From: Paramyrothecium sp. XJ0827
Lineage: Eukaryota > Ascomycota > Sordariomycetes > Hypocreales > Stachybotryaceae
DNA: 64,000 nucleotides
Assembly: GCA_020881915.1 (NCBI GenBank)
Contig: JAJFPB010000010.1
Coordinates: 1,178,001 to 1,242,000 of the forward strand
Direction: 5' to 3'
Every line of letters starts with the position of its first letter. Position 1 is the stretch's first letter. The notes under the pieces were generated by a model. The model was given only the letters and a program-made list of their open reading frames with translations. It was not told the DNA's origin and did not search any database. Positions 31,441 through 42,927 of the stretch are shown in pieces. The position numbers and the translations under genes were made by a program.

Positions 31441-33749
31441 TTACCGCCAGCTGCCCAAGGCAGTGCCTTCTTTTTGCTGTTTTGCTTCAAGACTCTTCAG
31501 GACGTCAAGTGAAGTAGGTTTTCTTTTTTTTTTTTCTGCTCAATAACGCGTAGAGAGTCGTGGTCTGAAGCAGAGATGAGAGACTGACCACGTCAACGCC
31601 AGTTTAGCTCCCCATGGCCTATGGGCTTGATCAGTCCGTATCCATCAGGAAACAACTGTTTAAGCCCTTCATGTACATACGTTTTTATTTAACAGCAATG
31701 CGGATAGTCACTCTGCCTATTTGATTCGAGTCTAGCATGGGGTGATAGGCTCTGTGTATACGCTTCCATCTACCTGTTGAATGCCATGATCCTTGAGGAT
31801 TAATGCTTTTTCCCACGGTAGATAGAGAACAGGAGCACAAAGAATTTTTTAAATTGCGACCTCAAGGCACCCGTGAAAAGCACTGTGTGATAGGAAGTAA
31901 GCTTATAAAGAAGTAAGCCGCGGGCAGTCTCGTTCCCTGTTGCACTCCGGCTTTATGGTGGAGATTTGCGAATCTTACCCCTCTGGTCTGGCCGAGAAGC
32001 GCCTACCCTATACCTACAACGGAGTATGGTGGACAAACAATGGATCGTTACGTTGACGTAAAATGCGACCAGAACTATTCTATATCGTTATTGTGAGGCA
32101 GTTCAGGATTGGTCTCAGCCATTTGTCTTTATACGTAGTAATCCTCTGCAACACATTTTCACGTCCTCGTCGTCCTGCATGAGCTTGGACGGTCTACCTG
32201 GCTGGAAACCCAATCCACTCCAGACGCTGGTGTACGAATCGTTGGGACTGATGCGAGGATTGCCACGCCTGATTGGCGGACTACATATCAAAGTAAGCTT
32301 CTGGGATGCCTGAGCAGGCTATTATTGCAGTGCATGCACTTCACTTTTTTTTCCTTTTTCGAAAACCAGGTGAGCCTCATGCGAAGCCTGAGCAGGCTAC
32401 TATTGCAGTGCATCTGAGGTGTGCATACCACCACCCAGACTCCCCAGATCTTCAGAATTATAGTCATGGGGCACTACATCCGAGTCAATACACTTCACAC
32501 GATTCTTCAATACCAGATGTATCTGACCTCCCCGTATAAGCTGCCATAGGGTAATGCAGCAACAAGCATATCCTGCCGTGTGGTGAGGTTGGAGGATGCA
32601 GCCTATGGCATGAAAGCTATGAATAACCACTCCGGTACGGAGTACCACGGGTGCTTCGTGTATTAGGCAGGCTGGCAGGCAAACTTCGGCGAAGAGTCGA
32701 TTCAGTCAAGCGTCATCCTCCTATTCTCCATCCAAATTTCGACCCTGGTCGTACCCACCGCTGCGCGCAATCCACTTCGCGCTGCCCGCGCCTGCAGCTC
32801 ACCAGGCCTCGAGGTCATTCATCGCAGCACCGCGCTGTGCTCAAAAGAACGAAAAAAGGCAAATCAGGTCATGCCCGTTCCTCCTCTGCGTGATGCCTCA
32901 TCGGGCCTGCAATAATCGCAGGGCTCCGGAGAAATTCCTTGCCTTGACTTCTTTTTTTCGGGGGCCAAGCGCAAGACCTGGAGGTCGGATTGTCGCGGCG
33001 GATGTCGCCGCTGACGAACCGAGCTGCCCTATGAGAAGCCGCAGGCGCAATGGCAGGACTGAAACGGCGTCGCAGATGCCGATGTAGGTAATCAGCGCTA
33101 CCAGATTTAGCCCACCTAACGATGCAGATATGTGAGGTGCGAATCTCCGGGCAGCCCTGGCATTTCAGCATGGGCAAGTATTTCCGGTGTTATTTCGTTG
33201 GTCGGGCTGGGGAAGGGGGAGGCTATTGGCCGTGTGAGCGACCAGTTTGGGCTTAGCGGTGGGCTATTCTTGGGAGGACCCGACGGAGCGACCCATCAGG
33301 AGCCGCTTTTTCTACGACTGAATAAGGCAACGTTCTCGACTAACGCACGGAATGCTGTCAGAGGGCGACTTATTTTGGCGACACTAGTTTCGTGACTAAG
33401 GCAAGGGCCGAACAGGGTCCCGCCAACACAGGGCAGGGCAGGGGAGACGCTGCTGGCCTCTGCTGACTGGCCCGAGAAAACACCAGATCACCTAATTATC
33501 TTCCTTCCAGTTGTAGAAGGCTTGAAACGGAAGTTCAAGCTACCCCGGGCCCCCTTGTTGGCCGTCCCCCTGGCTCATACGGTGAGCTTACTGCGGGTGC
33601 ATCCTCCTTGATCCTTCCCTCGTCCGATGTTGCCGCCCCTTCGGACTATGCAGTTCCACAATTCGGGGAACTCATGGGCACTTCGCGATGAGCAACTCCC
33701 CCCCCCTTAACCCCTGCCAACGCAGTTGACGAACCCTCGAAAAAAAGTC
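31441..33749. other. Gene-poor 2.3-kb region
   Basis: I see no supported gene. It holds a T tract at 31519-31534, a 28-bp direct repeat pair (listed separately), and GC-rich sequence from 32650 onward. Open frames near 32306-33395 lack starts in good context, splice structure and motifs. The last part is upstream control region of the LPMO gene, with a C8 run near 33702. Confidence 0.5.
32308..32413 (+). repeat. 28-bp direct repeat pair, 78 bp apart
   Basis: Copies at 32308-32335 and 32386-32413 match at 27 of 28 positions (GCCTGAGCAGGCTA...GCAGTGCAT). Each begins with a short palindrome GCCTGAGCAGGC. The spacer is T/C-rich. No gene covers them. Confidence 0.7.
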
Positions 33750-33755
33750 TATAAG
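33750..33755 (+). promoter_or_regulatory. TATA box of the AA11-type gene
   Basis: TATAAG is followed by about 220 bases of strongly pyrimidine-rich sequence up to the ATG at 34003. Long C/T-rich leaders of this kind are common before highly expressed fungal genes. Confidence 0.5.
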
Positions 33756-34002
33756 ATGCGGCACAGCTCCTCGCCGTTTAGTTCTTTTCTTCTTCTCTTC
33801 AATCAATCCATTCATTAACAGTCGCTCCTTAGGCACCAGTCTTCGAGACTTTTCCATTTTCTTTTTTTCCTTCCGTCTTTCCTTACTTCGCTTCTTCAAG
33901 GCTAGTCCTTCACTCGTTCAATAATCTCGAATACTGTTGTCTCATTTTCAACTATCTATCTATCTTTCCAAGTCAATCTTTCCACTTCTCAACTTCTTCA
34001 AG

Positions 34003-34971
34003 ATGTTCACCAAGTCTGTCACCTTCGCCGGCCTCGCCTCCATGGCTAGCGCCCACATTCTCATGACCTACCCGGCTCCCTACGCCCAGGACGGCCCGGT
34101 CATCAACGCTCCTCTCCACGACAAGCACAGCCCCGGCACCCCTCCCCCTTTCCCCTGCGGAACCTCCAACTTCGGCGGTGCCGCCACCACCACCTTCCCC
34201 GCCGGCAGCACCCAGCACATCACCTTCAAGGGCTCTGCCGTCCACGGTGGTGGTTCTTGCCAGTACTCCGTCACCACCGACATGAACCCCACTGTCAACA
34301 CCGTCTGGAAGGTCATCAAGTCCATCGAGGGTGGCTGCCCCATGCGCAACACCCCCGGCAACGTTCCCGGCGTTGACAGCGCCGAGTACGCCATCCCTGA
34401 GGGTTACGACGTTGAGATCCCCAACCTGCCCGAGGGTTCTTACACCTTCGCCTGGTCTTGGCTCAACAAGGTCGGTAACCGTGAGATGTACATGAACTGT
34501 GCTCCCATCTCCGTTACCGGCGGTGACGGCTCCGTCGACCTGAACAGCCTTCCTGACATGCTGGTTGCCAACGTTCCCGGCACCGGCTGCACCACCATCG
34601 AGGGTCAGGATGTCCAGTACCCCGACCCTGGCAGCAACGTTGTCCAGATGAGCTCTGGCCCCTTCGGTGGCCTGTCCGGTAGCTGCGGCCCCCTGGCCGG
34701 TGGCCCCGTCGCCGGAAACCCCACCGCCCCTGCCCCCGCTCCCCAGGACCCGGCCCCAGCTCCGGCTCCTGCCCCGGCTCCCGCTCCGGCTCCCGCTCCT
34801 GCCCCGGCTCCTGCCCCGGCCCCTGGCGGCGCTTGCACTGAGGGCAACTGGAAGTGCATCGACGGTGCCTCTTTCAGCCGCTGCGCCGCTGGTGCATGGA
34901 GCGCTGTCATGCCTGTCGCCCCCGGCACTTCGTGTGTCGTCGGCGAGAGCGCCACCCTCAACCTCGCCTAA
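34003..34971 (+). CDS. AA11-type lytic polysaccharide monooxygenase with C-terminal chitin-binding-like module, 322 aa
   Basis: A 17-residue signal peptide ends at ASMASA, so the mature protein begins with His18 (HILMTYPAPY), as an LPMO must for its copper histidine brace. The second copper His is at about 81 in AVHGGGSCQYS, a typical AA11 block. The catalytic part runs to about residue 235. A linker of repeated Ala-Pro follows (about 240-274), then a small six-cysteine module (CTEGNWKCIDGASFSRCAAGAW...GTSC) like CBM19-type chitin-binding domains. AA11 enzymes cleave crystalline chitin oxidatively. The gene is intronless and uses almost only C-ending codons, in sharp contrast to neighbours, which indicates high expression. 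It is probably secreted and acts on chitin, its own wall or that of another organism. Confidence 0.87.
   Translation: MFTKSVTFAGLASMASAHILMTYPAPYAQDGPVINAPLHDKHSPGTPPPFPCGTSNFGGAATTTFPAGSTQHITFKGSAVHGGGSCQYSVTTDMNPTVNTVWKVIKSIEGGCPMRNTPGNVPGVDSAEYAIPEGYDVEIPNLPEGSYTFAWSWLNKVGNREMYMNCAPISVTGGDGSVDLNSLPDMLVANVPGTGCTTIEGQDVQYPDPGSNVVQMSSGPFGGLSGSCGPLAGGPVAGNPTAPAPAPQDPAPAPAPAPAPAPAPAPAPAPAPAPGGACTEGNWKCIDGASFSRCAAGAWSAVMPVAPGTSCVVGESATLNLA
34721..34823 (+). repeat. Ala-Pro repeat tract in the LPMO linker
   Basis: Repeated GCTCC(G/T)/GCCCC(G) dipeptide codons encode about 15 consecutive Ala-Pro pairs after PTAPAPAPQD. The tract separates the catalytic and binding modules and may vary in length between strains. 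Confidence 0.85.
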
Positions 34972-35557
34972 TTTCTTCTCCCGAGGAAGTTTGCTGAGGT
35001 GATGAAACGACCGCTTCGGTCATAGAATGTGTTTGCTTTACAGCGGGTCTGGACTTGGTATTTTGTCAATTTTTGTACATCTTGAGTTGAGCTCTTGGAA
35101 TTAGATAGATAGTTATTTAAATGCATGGATTGCACCAACTTCTGATTGCCACATGATCGAGTGAGTGATTTGCAATAGATGATGATCTGATGCTTGGTGG
35201 GAAAAAAAAGATTGACAACATCAATGATTGCATTCCTTACAAGGCTTCGAGCTGCTCCCAGAACATGTCAGCTCACTCAACGAACCGAACGGAGTTATGA
35301 ACTCCCTGACTGATAATCAACATTTCGCCCATGTTCCGCCATCCAACCCTGAGGATTGACCTGCGGTACTTTGGGGCTTCTTTTAGTATGCCACAAGGGT
35401 CTTTTAGAAAGACATTGGCAAGTAAAGCAAGGACAAGTCCCAACCAGCATAACTGTTCGATTACTTAGCTAGGATTGTTGTCGCCATGGCACGGACTAGA
35501 AAACTTGCTCTTCCATATACATTGTACTCAGGCCGAGTGCAACAGATCGAGTTGAGG
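34972..35557. other. Convergent intergenic region
   Basis: Between the 3' ends of the LPMO and MRE11 genes. Nothing recognised. Confidence 0.5.
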
Positions 35558-37913
35558 TCACTTCCTCCTCGTCCTCGATGCCACCGGCGCCGGTTCAAAC
35601 GCGTCTTCATCATCCGAGATCTCGTCGTCACTAATCTCCAACGCCTGTTGCTGCGTGGCCCCCTTCTGTGACGAAAAGTTGAGCGTCGTCTGTTTTGACC
35701 TGCCTGATGTCCTCGTACTTCTCGTTGCTGGTGCCGCCGCAGTCTTCGTTTGCCGACCCTTTGGCTTTGGTGGTGGCTTTGCGGGCTCAGGCTCCTCGTC
35801 CGACTCCATGACCACGTCTTCTTCCGGCTCATCGTCCTCGCTGGGAGGAGCGGCAGCCTTGCGACCGCGTCCTCGGGCGGGTGGCTTCTTGGCTGCTGGC
35901 GCTTTCTTTGCGGGTGCAGCCTTGGTTGCTCGTGTAGCGGTACGCTTGGTAGTCTTTACAGGGGGTGGCTCGTCGTCTTCTTCGTCCATATCTAGCATCT
36001 CTGCGTCATCTGGTTGCGTGCGGCCCCTTGACGACCGTCCCGCTCCTAGCTGTGTGGTTGTAAGGCTGACGCCATCATCGCCTCCCTCATATGTCCATGC
36101 ATCTGGCTCCTCTTCCCAATTCCCATCAAAATCATCATCCCACGTTTCCGGCTTTGGCTTCAACACTCGTTTGCGCTCCGTAAGTACCGCGCTAGATTTG
36201 GCGCCGGATTGCTGCTGTTGCTCAATTCTCATCCTGTAAATGTCCATGGCGCTGTTTAAATCTTCATCATCTGATTCGAGTCCCAACATCTGCCGCACCT
36301 GACCAGTAAGATGCTCAGAAACGAAAAGCTCCATGGCATGCTTGTCGTCTTTTGACACAAACCTGTTGACGGCTTCGCCAAACGGCCCTTGAGGTAGCAC
36401 CTTCAGTGACTGCGCAGACAAAAAGTCATTGACGAGCGATTCAACCTTGACCATATCGCCACCATCTGTAAGAGCTTCTAGAGCATCCGTGGCCACGGCG
36501 CTGTTTGCTTTGCCTAAATAAGAGTTAGCAGGTCTCGCGGTTCTGCTGACAACCATTACTCACGGGCTGAGGCCTTCTTGCGGTAGAAATACACAACATC
36601 GTTAGTGTTGGCTACTTTACCGAGGAAACGATTCGAAAAGCGCTGTGGATTCTCGCACTCAAATTGCCCGCCCTCAGACGCAGTGTACTCAACTTTGAGG
36701 CGGATGAGCGGTAAAGGTCGCTCTTCCAAGGCCTCCTCGTCAGTTTGGATGGACTCCCAGTCTGCGTTTGCCTCTTCAATCATCTCCTCCACAACTTCCA
36801 TCAACCTTCGCGTTACTTCTTGACGGTTCTCCTTCTTCTTGTCGAGACCCTTGAATCTCTTATCTTGGGCGAGGACCAATTCCCGGGTGACAAACGGGCG
36901 GACCGATTTAAGTGGGATCTTGTCAACTTTAAAATCTTTTCCTGTCACGCTCAGAATCGCAACGTGTTTCTGCACAGCTTCGCCTGGCACTAGCGATGTG
37001 GCTACGGATGAGCCTGGCTGCATGACATGAAACCCAGTTTCCGGATTCCGCGTCGGATCAATCAGGCATTCGTGCTCGTGGCCCCAGACCACCAAGTCCA
37101 GCCAGTCCGGAAGCACATTTTCTGGAAGGTACGAGGTCGCGGTATGTGCATGGTGGTTCTGGTGGACAGCCAGCATGTTGAACCACTCGCCCATTTGCAC
37201 GTTTGGACGGAACCACTTCACCTTGTGATCTCGAAAGGTCCTGAACATGCGCTCGTCCCGCACGTTGCTGAGGCCAAAAAGGGCCAGCTTCGTGTCGCCC
37301 TTTTGCAGCAGGATAGGCTTCGCCTCGATATTATCGGCTTCGGGGATGCGACCAAAGTAGTTGAGAAGTCCACTAGCCTGCAGCAGATCAAGAGAGCAAA
37401 AGTTTCCGTCGCCGGACGGATCGTCGTGGTTGCCGTGGATCGAAAAGACGGGTATGGAGATGTTGATGTCGGGATCTTCATAGTTGACGTGGGCAAATGC
37501 GCCGTCGAACACGGTGGCGGCGTCGGAAAGGAACTCGAGAGAGCAGGGCTTCATGCCGAGGCAGTTTTGGCGGAGGGATCGCATGACTTGGTAGAGAGAC
37601 TTGCGGGAGGGTTTGTTTTCGTGGAAGAGATCACCGGCAAGGAGGACCATGTCGACCTAGTCGCATCGCAATTAGTGGCCATGCGAAGAAGCCGAGGAGG
37701 AGTGCTCACATCTTGTACACGTGCCACATTCATGATCTCGTCGAACGTCCTCCAACTGTCGTCCTTACGGATCGCATCCCGCTCCTCGAAGCCGACATGG
37801 TTATCCGTTGCGACAAGGATGCGAATCGTGTCCGCCTCTGTGGTGTGTGAAAGGTGAGCGGGACAATGGGCGGTCAGCTCGGGTCAGGAGCACTAACCAG
37901 TGAATTCAGGCAT
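35558..37913 (-). CDS. mre11: Double-strand break repair nuclease MRE11, 730 aa (4 exons)
   Basis: Exons on the minus strand are 37898-37913, 37710-37837, 36564-37656 and 35558-36513, all joining in phase; the first codes for MPEFT plus one base. All phosphoesterase motifs are present: [54 protein letters not shown] and [14 protein letters not shown] capping and DNA-binding region follows (about 300-430). The last 200 residues are disordered, with acidic stretches, Ala/Lys/Pro repeats ([17 protein letters not shown]) and a [10 protein letters not shown] element near the end. MRE11 forms the nuclear MRN complex with Rad50 and Nbs1 and acts in break resection, checkpoint signalling and telomere upkeep. 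Length is normal for filamentous fungi. Core gene. Confidence 0.97.
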
Positions 37914-38424
37914 TTCGTGTGCTGCCGCGCCGTACCAGACGCAAATTCGTGGGTTCCAGATCAACTGTTAGATAGAAATAGTCACAAGCATGCCATTGCG
38001 ATGCTCTGTGGTCGGTGAAGTCATCAAATCATTATGGCGGAAGTGGTTTAGCTTGACCGCGGGGAATTGGATCGCGACGCGGTTTCTTCAGACGCGATGA
38101 GCATGCGAGGTCACGTGGTGTGAAGTACCACCATAAATGGTACCAACACATTTAGACGAGCATTCATGCAAGATAAACACGCGTTCTTGAGCAGGAAGTA
38201 GTATCGTTAGAAGAGTGACTTGCTATCTATGACTAGCTGCTTCAAATGCTATCTTTAACTTGCCGGGACAGATCCACCATGCTCAAATCTCCATTGTTCA
38301 AGAAGATATTTAGAAACGCCAACCCAGACTGACCGATGTGATACCATGAAACGCCAACCCGTCGTGTATGCCTGATTGCTGGGGAATGCTCTGAAAACCC
38401 AAATGTAAACGAAAGACAAGGCTT
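37914..38424. other. Intergenic, MRE11 promoter side
   Basis: Upstream of MRE11 and downstream of the MCH1 gene; nothing else recognised. Confidence 0.5.
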
Positions 38425-40173
38425 CTAAATGACGATGCCACGCTGCTTCCAGCCTCCCTTGCCCTGCCAAGCCCAGAACAGCAGAATGCAAGCTGCCCAG
38501 ACTGTAATCCCCTCAGCCCAAAAGGTGCCTGAATAACACTGCCTTCCGTAGCAGAATATGTCGTCGTCGGCTCCGTCCTTTGCCCCAGCGCGGGACGCTT
38601 CCGCACCCGCCTGGTATCCGGCAGAGTATATCAACCCCCAGAACGTTGAGCCTACGGCCGGGAGCATAGCAATGATGCCAAAGTTAGTGGCAAAGTTCTC
38701 CACGCCCCAGATGATAGTGACAATCAGAGGTGTCAAGCTGAAGATAGCACCGTACCCTGCGCCAACAAGACCGGAAACGACCCAAAATCGGTCGGCATGG
38801 TTCTGCGCCGCGCCTGAAGCCAAGAAAACAAGGCCTCCAGAGAGAAGGAGACCAAAAAAGAGCATGAATGCAACACGAGAGACGGCAAAACGCCTGGGAG
38901 GGCTGAGCGTTTGGGAAGAGCCGACCTGCACGTGCTGAGTCTGTGGGGACGGAGCAAGCAAGTCGGTGAGGGTGCCGATGAGGATTCGAGCAATGGTGCT
39001 GGTCACGCCAAACACAGAGACGTGAGTTGCTGCCGTGGTGCCGCTTCCGAAGCCCTCGGTCGCCGGAGGAGTCAGTGTGCCGAGAATGGTGCCCAAGTTG
39101 TTCACAAAGGCTTCGCCCGGTCCAATCATGAAGAGAAAAGCCAGTGCAAAGGGCCACATGGTGTGATCTGTCAAGAAGCGGCGCGTTTCGGCGTTAAGCA
39201 CGAAATTCTTCTTCCAGCGAGCATCGTCATCCTTGCTTTGTTCGAGGAGCGTGCTTTCCTCGTCGCCGTTCGTAGAAGGTTGGGTGCTGACAGCCCCGTA
39301 GTCGACTCGCTCGGAACGGCCAAGAAGGGAGCTTCCGTCCAGCAAGCCGCTGTTCTCGAGCTCCTCAATAGCCTCTTCAATGAGATCCTGCTCGTCAACG
39401 ACCCGCAAGGTGAAGGATCCGACGATACCCATTACAAAGAGGAGAATGGCAAGGAAGACGAAGAACTTGAAGACATCGACCTCGCCCTTGGTGCCGTCGG
39501 GCCGTGTTTCGGCGAACAGATGGCTGCCAGCCTGGCTTAGCCACATACCACTCAGTCCAAAACCAGTGATGGGCATGGCCAATGCAAGTCCTCTATATTT
39601 TCCCTTGCCGAAGTTCTTGGCGCACGTCGAGACGGAGGTGATGTACATGGCACATGTTCCAGCGCCAATAAGAATGAATGCGAGCACCATGTAAGGATAC
39701 GACCACTTTGTGTCGCCGCCATGCTCCCTATATTCCACGTCTACTTTTCGGTAAATGAGAGCTGCTAGGCCATAGCCGCCGCCAAAGAGGACGGCGGCGA
39801 GCAGTCCCAATGGGGCGGCGCCGACTCGGTCGCAGACGTAGCCCATGATGGAGATGGGTAGATAGAGGGCGAGTGAGCTGCCGATGGCGACACCATTGAC
39901 TTGGAACTGGTTGTATCGCAGTCTCGACTGGAACTTGGGCGCGTAGAGGGAGAAGACGACGATGGATCCGGCACAGAGGGCGGAGAGCGTGGAGAAGATG
40001 AGGGACATGAAGCGAACCGCCTGCTTGTTGCGGATCTGGCGCCTTCGGGAGCTCGTATCGGAATCTGAAGCATAGTAGTCGTCGTCGGCACTGAGCGTCG
40101 AGCTCTGGTCGCTCTCTGCCGTCGGGGCGACCACGGTCAGGTCATCGTCGGAGGGGAAAGTCGGCGGCATCAT
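38425..40173 (-). CDS. mch1: MCH1-type MFS transporter, 582 aa
   Basis: Single exon. A 50-residue polar N-terminus (SSTLSADDDYYASDSDTSS) leads to 12 membrane helices. Marks of the fungal MCH1 group include NQFQVNGVAIGSSLALYLPIS, GYVCDRVGAAPLGLLA, the GFGLSGMWLSQ block, and GPGEAFVNNLGTILGTLTP after a long acidic central loop. In yeast MCH1 is a vacuolar-membrane relative of monocarboxylate permeases whose substrate is unsettled; the name does not prove carboxylate transport. The start is the first of two adjacent ATGs. Length is close to other fungal MCH1 proteins. Divergent from the F-box gene to the right. Confidence 0.9.
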   Translation of the reverse strand: MMPPTFPSDDDLTVVAPTAESDQSSTLSADDDYYASDSDTSSRRRQIRNKQAVRFMSLIFSTLSALCAGSIVVFSLYAPKFQSRLRYNQFQVNGVAIGSSLALYLPISIMGYVCDRVGAAPLGLLAAVLFGGGYGLAALIYRKVDVEYREHGGDTKWSYPYMVLAFILIGAGTCAMYITSVSTCAKNFGKGKYRGLALAMPITGFGLSGMWLSQAGSHLFAETRPDGTKGEVDVFKFFVFLAILLFVMGIVGSFTLRVVDEQDLIEEAIEELENSGLLDGSSLLGRSERVDYGAVSTQPSTNGDEESTLLEQSKDDDARWKKNFVLNAETRRFLTDHTMWPFALAFLFMIGPGEAFVNNLGTILGTLTPPATEGFGSGTTAATHVSVFGVTSTIARILIGTLTDLLAPSPQTQHVQVGSSQTLSPPRRFAVSRVAFMLFFGLLLSGGLVFLASGAAQNHADRFWVVSGLVGAGYGAIFSLTPLIVTIIWGVENFATNFGIIAMLPAVGSTFWGLIYSAGYQAGAEASRAGAKDGADDDIFCYGRQCYSGTFWAEGITVWAACILLFWAWQGKGGWKQRGIVI

Positions 40174-41125
40174 GGCGGCTAGAGGAGCGGAAGCCTCGGG
40201 GAGGGCCTGAAGCCGACGTGTCGCAAAGCGTCGATTGAGGAAACGGAGGAGATTCTGAGAGTCTAGAGAGAAATCATGGTGGAAGGAAAAGAAGAGGAAC
40301 CGAGGCTGCAGCGTAGGTGTGCGGCGTTGGTAGAGGAATGCGGCAGGTGAACCGGGGGCTGGTCAGGTGGTGGACGAGAGATTGCATGGGATCACGATCG
40401 GGAAGGCATCGGAGACTGTGACTGTGCCAGCGGTCCAGCTCCACGTGGGGAAGGATACCTCGACGATACCTTGATGGATCACAGCATTTTGGTTACGCAC
40501 TCAGGTACCGCCTCCGTGCATTAGCTCCACGTCATTTGGGCTGAACACTTCGTCACGGCCGGGGTATTTCAACCGGGTTAGGTAATCCGCCCATCAACTG
40601 TCTTGGAGGCCAGCTCGAGGTACCTGATAACGAAGCATGGCAACCCATGGTGTAAGGTAGCCCCGATTATGTGATTGTAAGAGTTATATGGAGTGAAAGA
40701 CTATTGACCCGCGTTTCATCTGTTCTCCATGACCATTTCGCTCTACTCTCACTGTAGAACACTAAGACTTAGCATGCTGTGTCCGCCAGTGATCATTCCC
40801 ATCATGTTTGTAGAGCCAGATATGAGATGAGTGGTTAGCAAGAGACGTTGCTTATTACTCTTCATAAATTCAATAAATAAAACAACACAAAATCCTCTCT
40901 GTTTTGACCTTTGCACTATTTTTGAGTTCATTTGTAGATTACATTAATTACATTACTGATACGACTGGAGAAATGAAGCTTTGCCGCTACCCTTAGCTGA
41001 TTTCCTTCCAGCTGTTTTCGTTATGCCTTCACCTGCCACCGGCCACCTCCCTGCGCCGCCAACTTCGTCCTTGAATTTCCAAACTCACAGCACACAACTT
41101 CCATCCACCATTACCACTCACGACG
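40174..41125. other. Divergent intergenic region
   Basis: A 950-bp spacer between MCH1 and an F-box gene, AT-rich in the middle (40850-40960). No gene recognised. Confidence 0.5.
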
Positions 41126-41149
41126 ATGCGTAAACCCTCAACATCATGA
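41126..41149 (+). promoter_or_regulatory. 7-codon uORF whose stop overlaps the main start (ATGA)
   Basis: ATG CGT AAA CCC TCA ACA TCA TGA runs from 41126 to 41149, and its TGA overlaps the main ATG at 41146 as ATGA, in another frame. Such overlap is a known arrangement for coupled termination and reinitiation. Effect on translation is inferred. Confidence 0.5.
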
Positions 41150-42927
41150 GCCTTCTCCCGGACGACCCGCAGCAGCGCCAAGCCGCGATCGATTCTTTTC
41201 TCTCTGCCTTGTCGCCATGGGAGCTGCTTGACATTCGTCGTCGGATCCGCAACGGCGAGATCCCAATCCGCACAGCCGGCCTCGAACATTTACCTCCCGA
41301 ACTGACTGGGAAAATCGGCCTGCTACTCCATGTAGACGACCTGCTGAAATGCCACCAAATTTCCAAGAATTGGTACAATGCGTGGACGCAGGCAGCCGTT
41401 GCTGACTGGATCTGCCGTTACCGTTTCCCAGGCCTTCTAGAGATGCCTGGAAACTCGCAGAGTCCGTCCCAAAAGTTCCTTCAAGCTTCAAAAGAATACC
41501 TGAGAAGGCATCGACGTCCTGAGTATGTCATTCATGCCAAATGGGACATCAAAGAAAGACATCTCACGCACACTGAAAACCCAAACCAAGTTTTCAGCCC
41601 TTTCTCTCTAGCCGATCCCCGAATATTTTGTAGCCAGGGACTGGTTGCTTGGCAGGCAAACGGCTCGGACAATGTATACGTTGATGATTTGCGCACCAAA
41701 ACCCACCGCTGCATCAAGTTTGGTGAAAGCCTACTCGCTGGCCATCATCTTCATTTGAAAGCGGTCAGCTCCAAGCTTCTCGTCATGCTCCAAGTCAACT
41801 CTGGCAGCCAAGGTAGAGTCTTGTAAGCTCATGGCCTTCTGTTTAGCCGTTATCACATTTTTGACTGACCCTGTTTTAGACACATCTTCAATCTTGAATT
41901 ACGCAAAACCACAAAATTGACGTTGCCATCACCTTTTGAGACGTGTTATGTCCAAAACGATACTGTTGTCATCATAACCCGGCCTGGCACAGTCTTTGCG
42001 TGCCAACAGGGAACCAAATTGATTGCCCTTGGTGATAACGATGCTACGGGCATGATATCGAACGAGCGACGAGCTCAGCCTATACCCGGCGTTCTGTTCC
42101 ACCCCACCCGCCAAAATGTCCTATTCCTCGTGTGGTTGATCGAATGGCCAAACTATACTGACCCGGAGGCTGGCAGCCACTTTGCCTTGATGGTCAATAA
42201 ATATGAAGATTTTCGGCTGCTTCAACAATTTCAGAAGGAAATTCCAGATCCCGGGCCTGGCCCGGTAATGAAAGCCTTCCCTGGTGGACGTTTTCCCGAC
42301 AAAGAACGTCCTTTCCGGCTCCCAGACGGAATTTTTGAGGCCCGATCTGTCACAAATGGCCAGGCATGCCAAAGTATGAATTCATTTGGACTTCACATGC
42401 TGATTTTGTACAATACCGGATTGCCAACAGTCCGATTGGGTGATGTCATGGACACAACGCAAGCCCTGTACGAATCAACCTGGATTGCGGAATGTTTCGA
42501 CATTATGAACGAATCATTTCATCGTTACAACTTCGAAGCACCGGACCAGAACAAATACGTTTGCGATTCGTGGATTTTAGAATACGATTCAGTACGTTTG
42601 ATACGAGCAGGATTTCTCAATGACGAGATGGTCCTCCAATATTCCTGGAATGCTGGGAGTGCCAATGACGGACCGCAAAGCTTTAGCCGCTTCCAGGCTT
42701 ACCTCATCGATAATCAAGGGATTACTCCGGGAGTGGACCGTGAATTTGACAAGGGGAAAGCGGACACTGCCCGATCATGCGACTTGGGTGGTCTACTTCT
42801 TGTTGCTGGACAAGTCTCAGTGTTGGCAAGACCGTCGCATTATGAGATCTGGCCCTCAGAAGTAGCCCGGCCACGGAGTGGTGGAGGAGAGCATTCGAAA
42901 ACTTGGGATTGGCACGCAGATGACTAG
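41146..42927 (+). CDS. F-box protein with a long C-terminal domain, 574 aa (2 exons)
   Basis: Exons 41146-41822 and 41880-42927 join in phase; the donor GTAAGC lies a few bases after a weaker GTAGAG. The F-box is at about residues 46-90 (LEHLPPELTGKIGLLLHVDDLLKCHQISKNWYNAW), preceded by a helical lead. The rest has repeated beta-strand patterns (ADPRIFCSQGLVAWQ, ETCYVQNDTVVIITRPG, VLFHPTRQNVLFLVW) compatible with a beta-propeller substrate domain, without clear WD signatures. Expected to be a substrate adaptor of an SCF ubiquitin ligase; its target is unknown. No signal peptide. Confidence 0.8.

Noticed and set aside
35655..36239. 194-codon plus-strand frame rich in Ser, Gly and Val
   Set aside because: It is antisense to the low-complexity tail of MRE11 and reflects its acidic and Ala/Lys codons.
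38911..39540. 209-codon plus-strand frame
   Set aside because: It is antisense to MCH1, which has full transporter features on the other strand.
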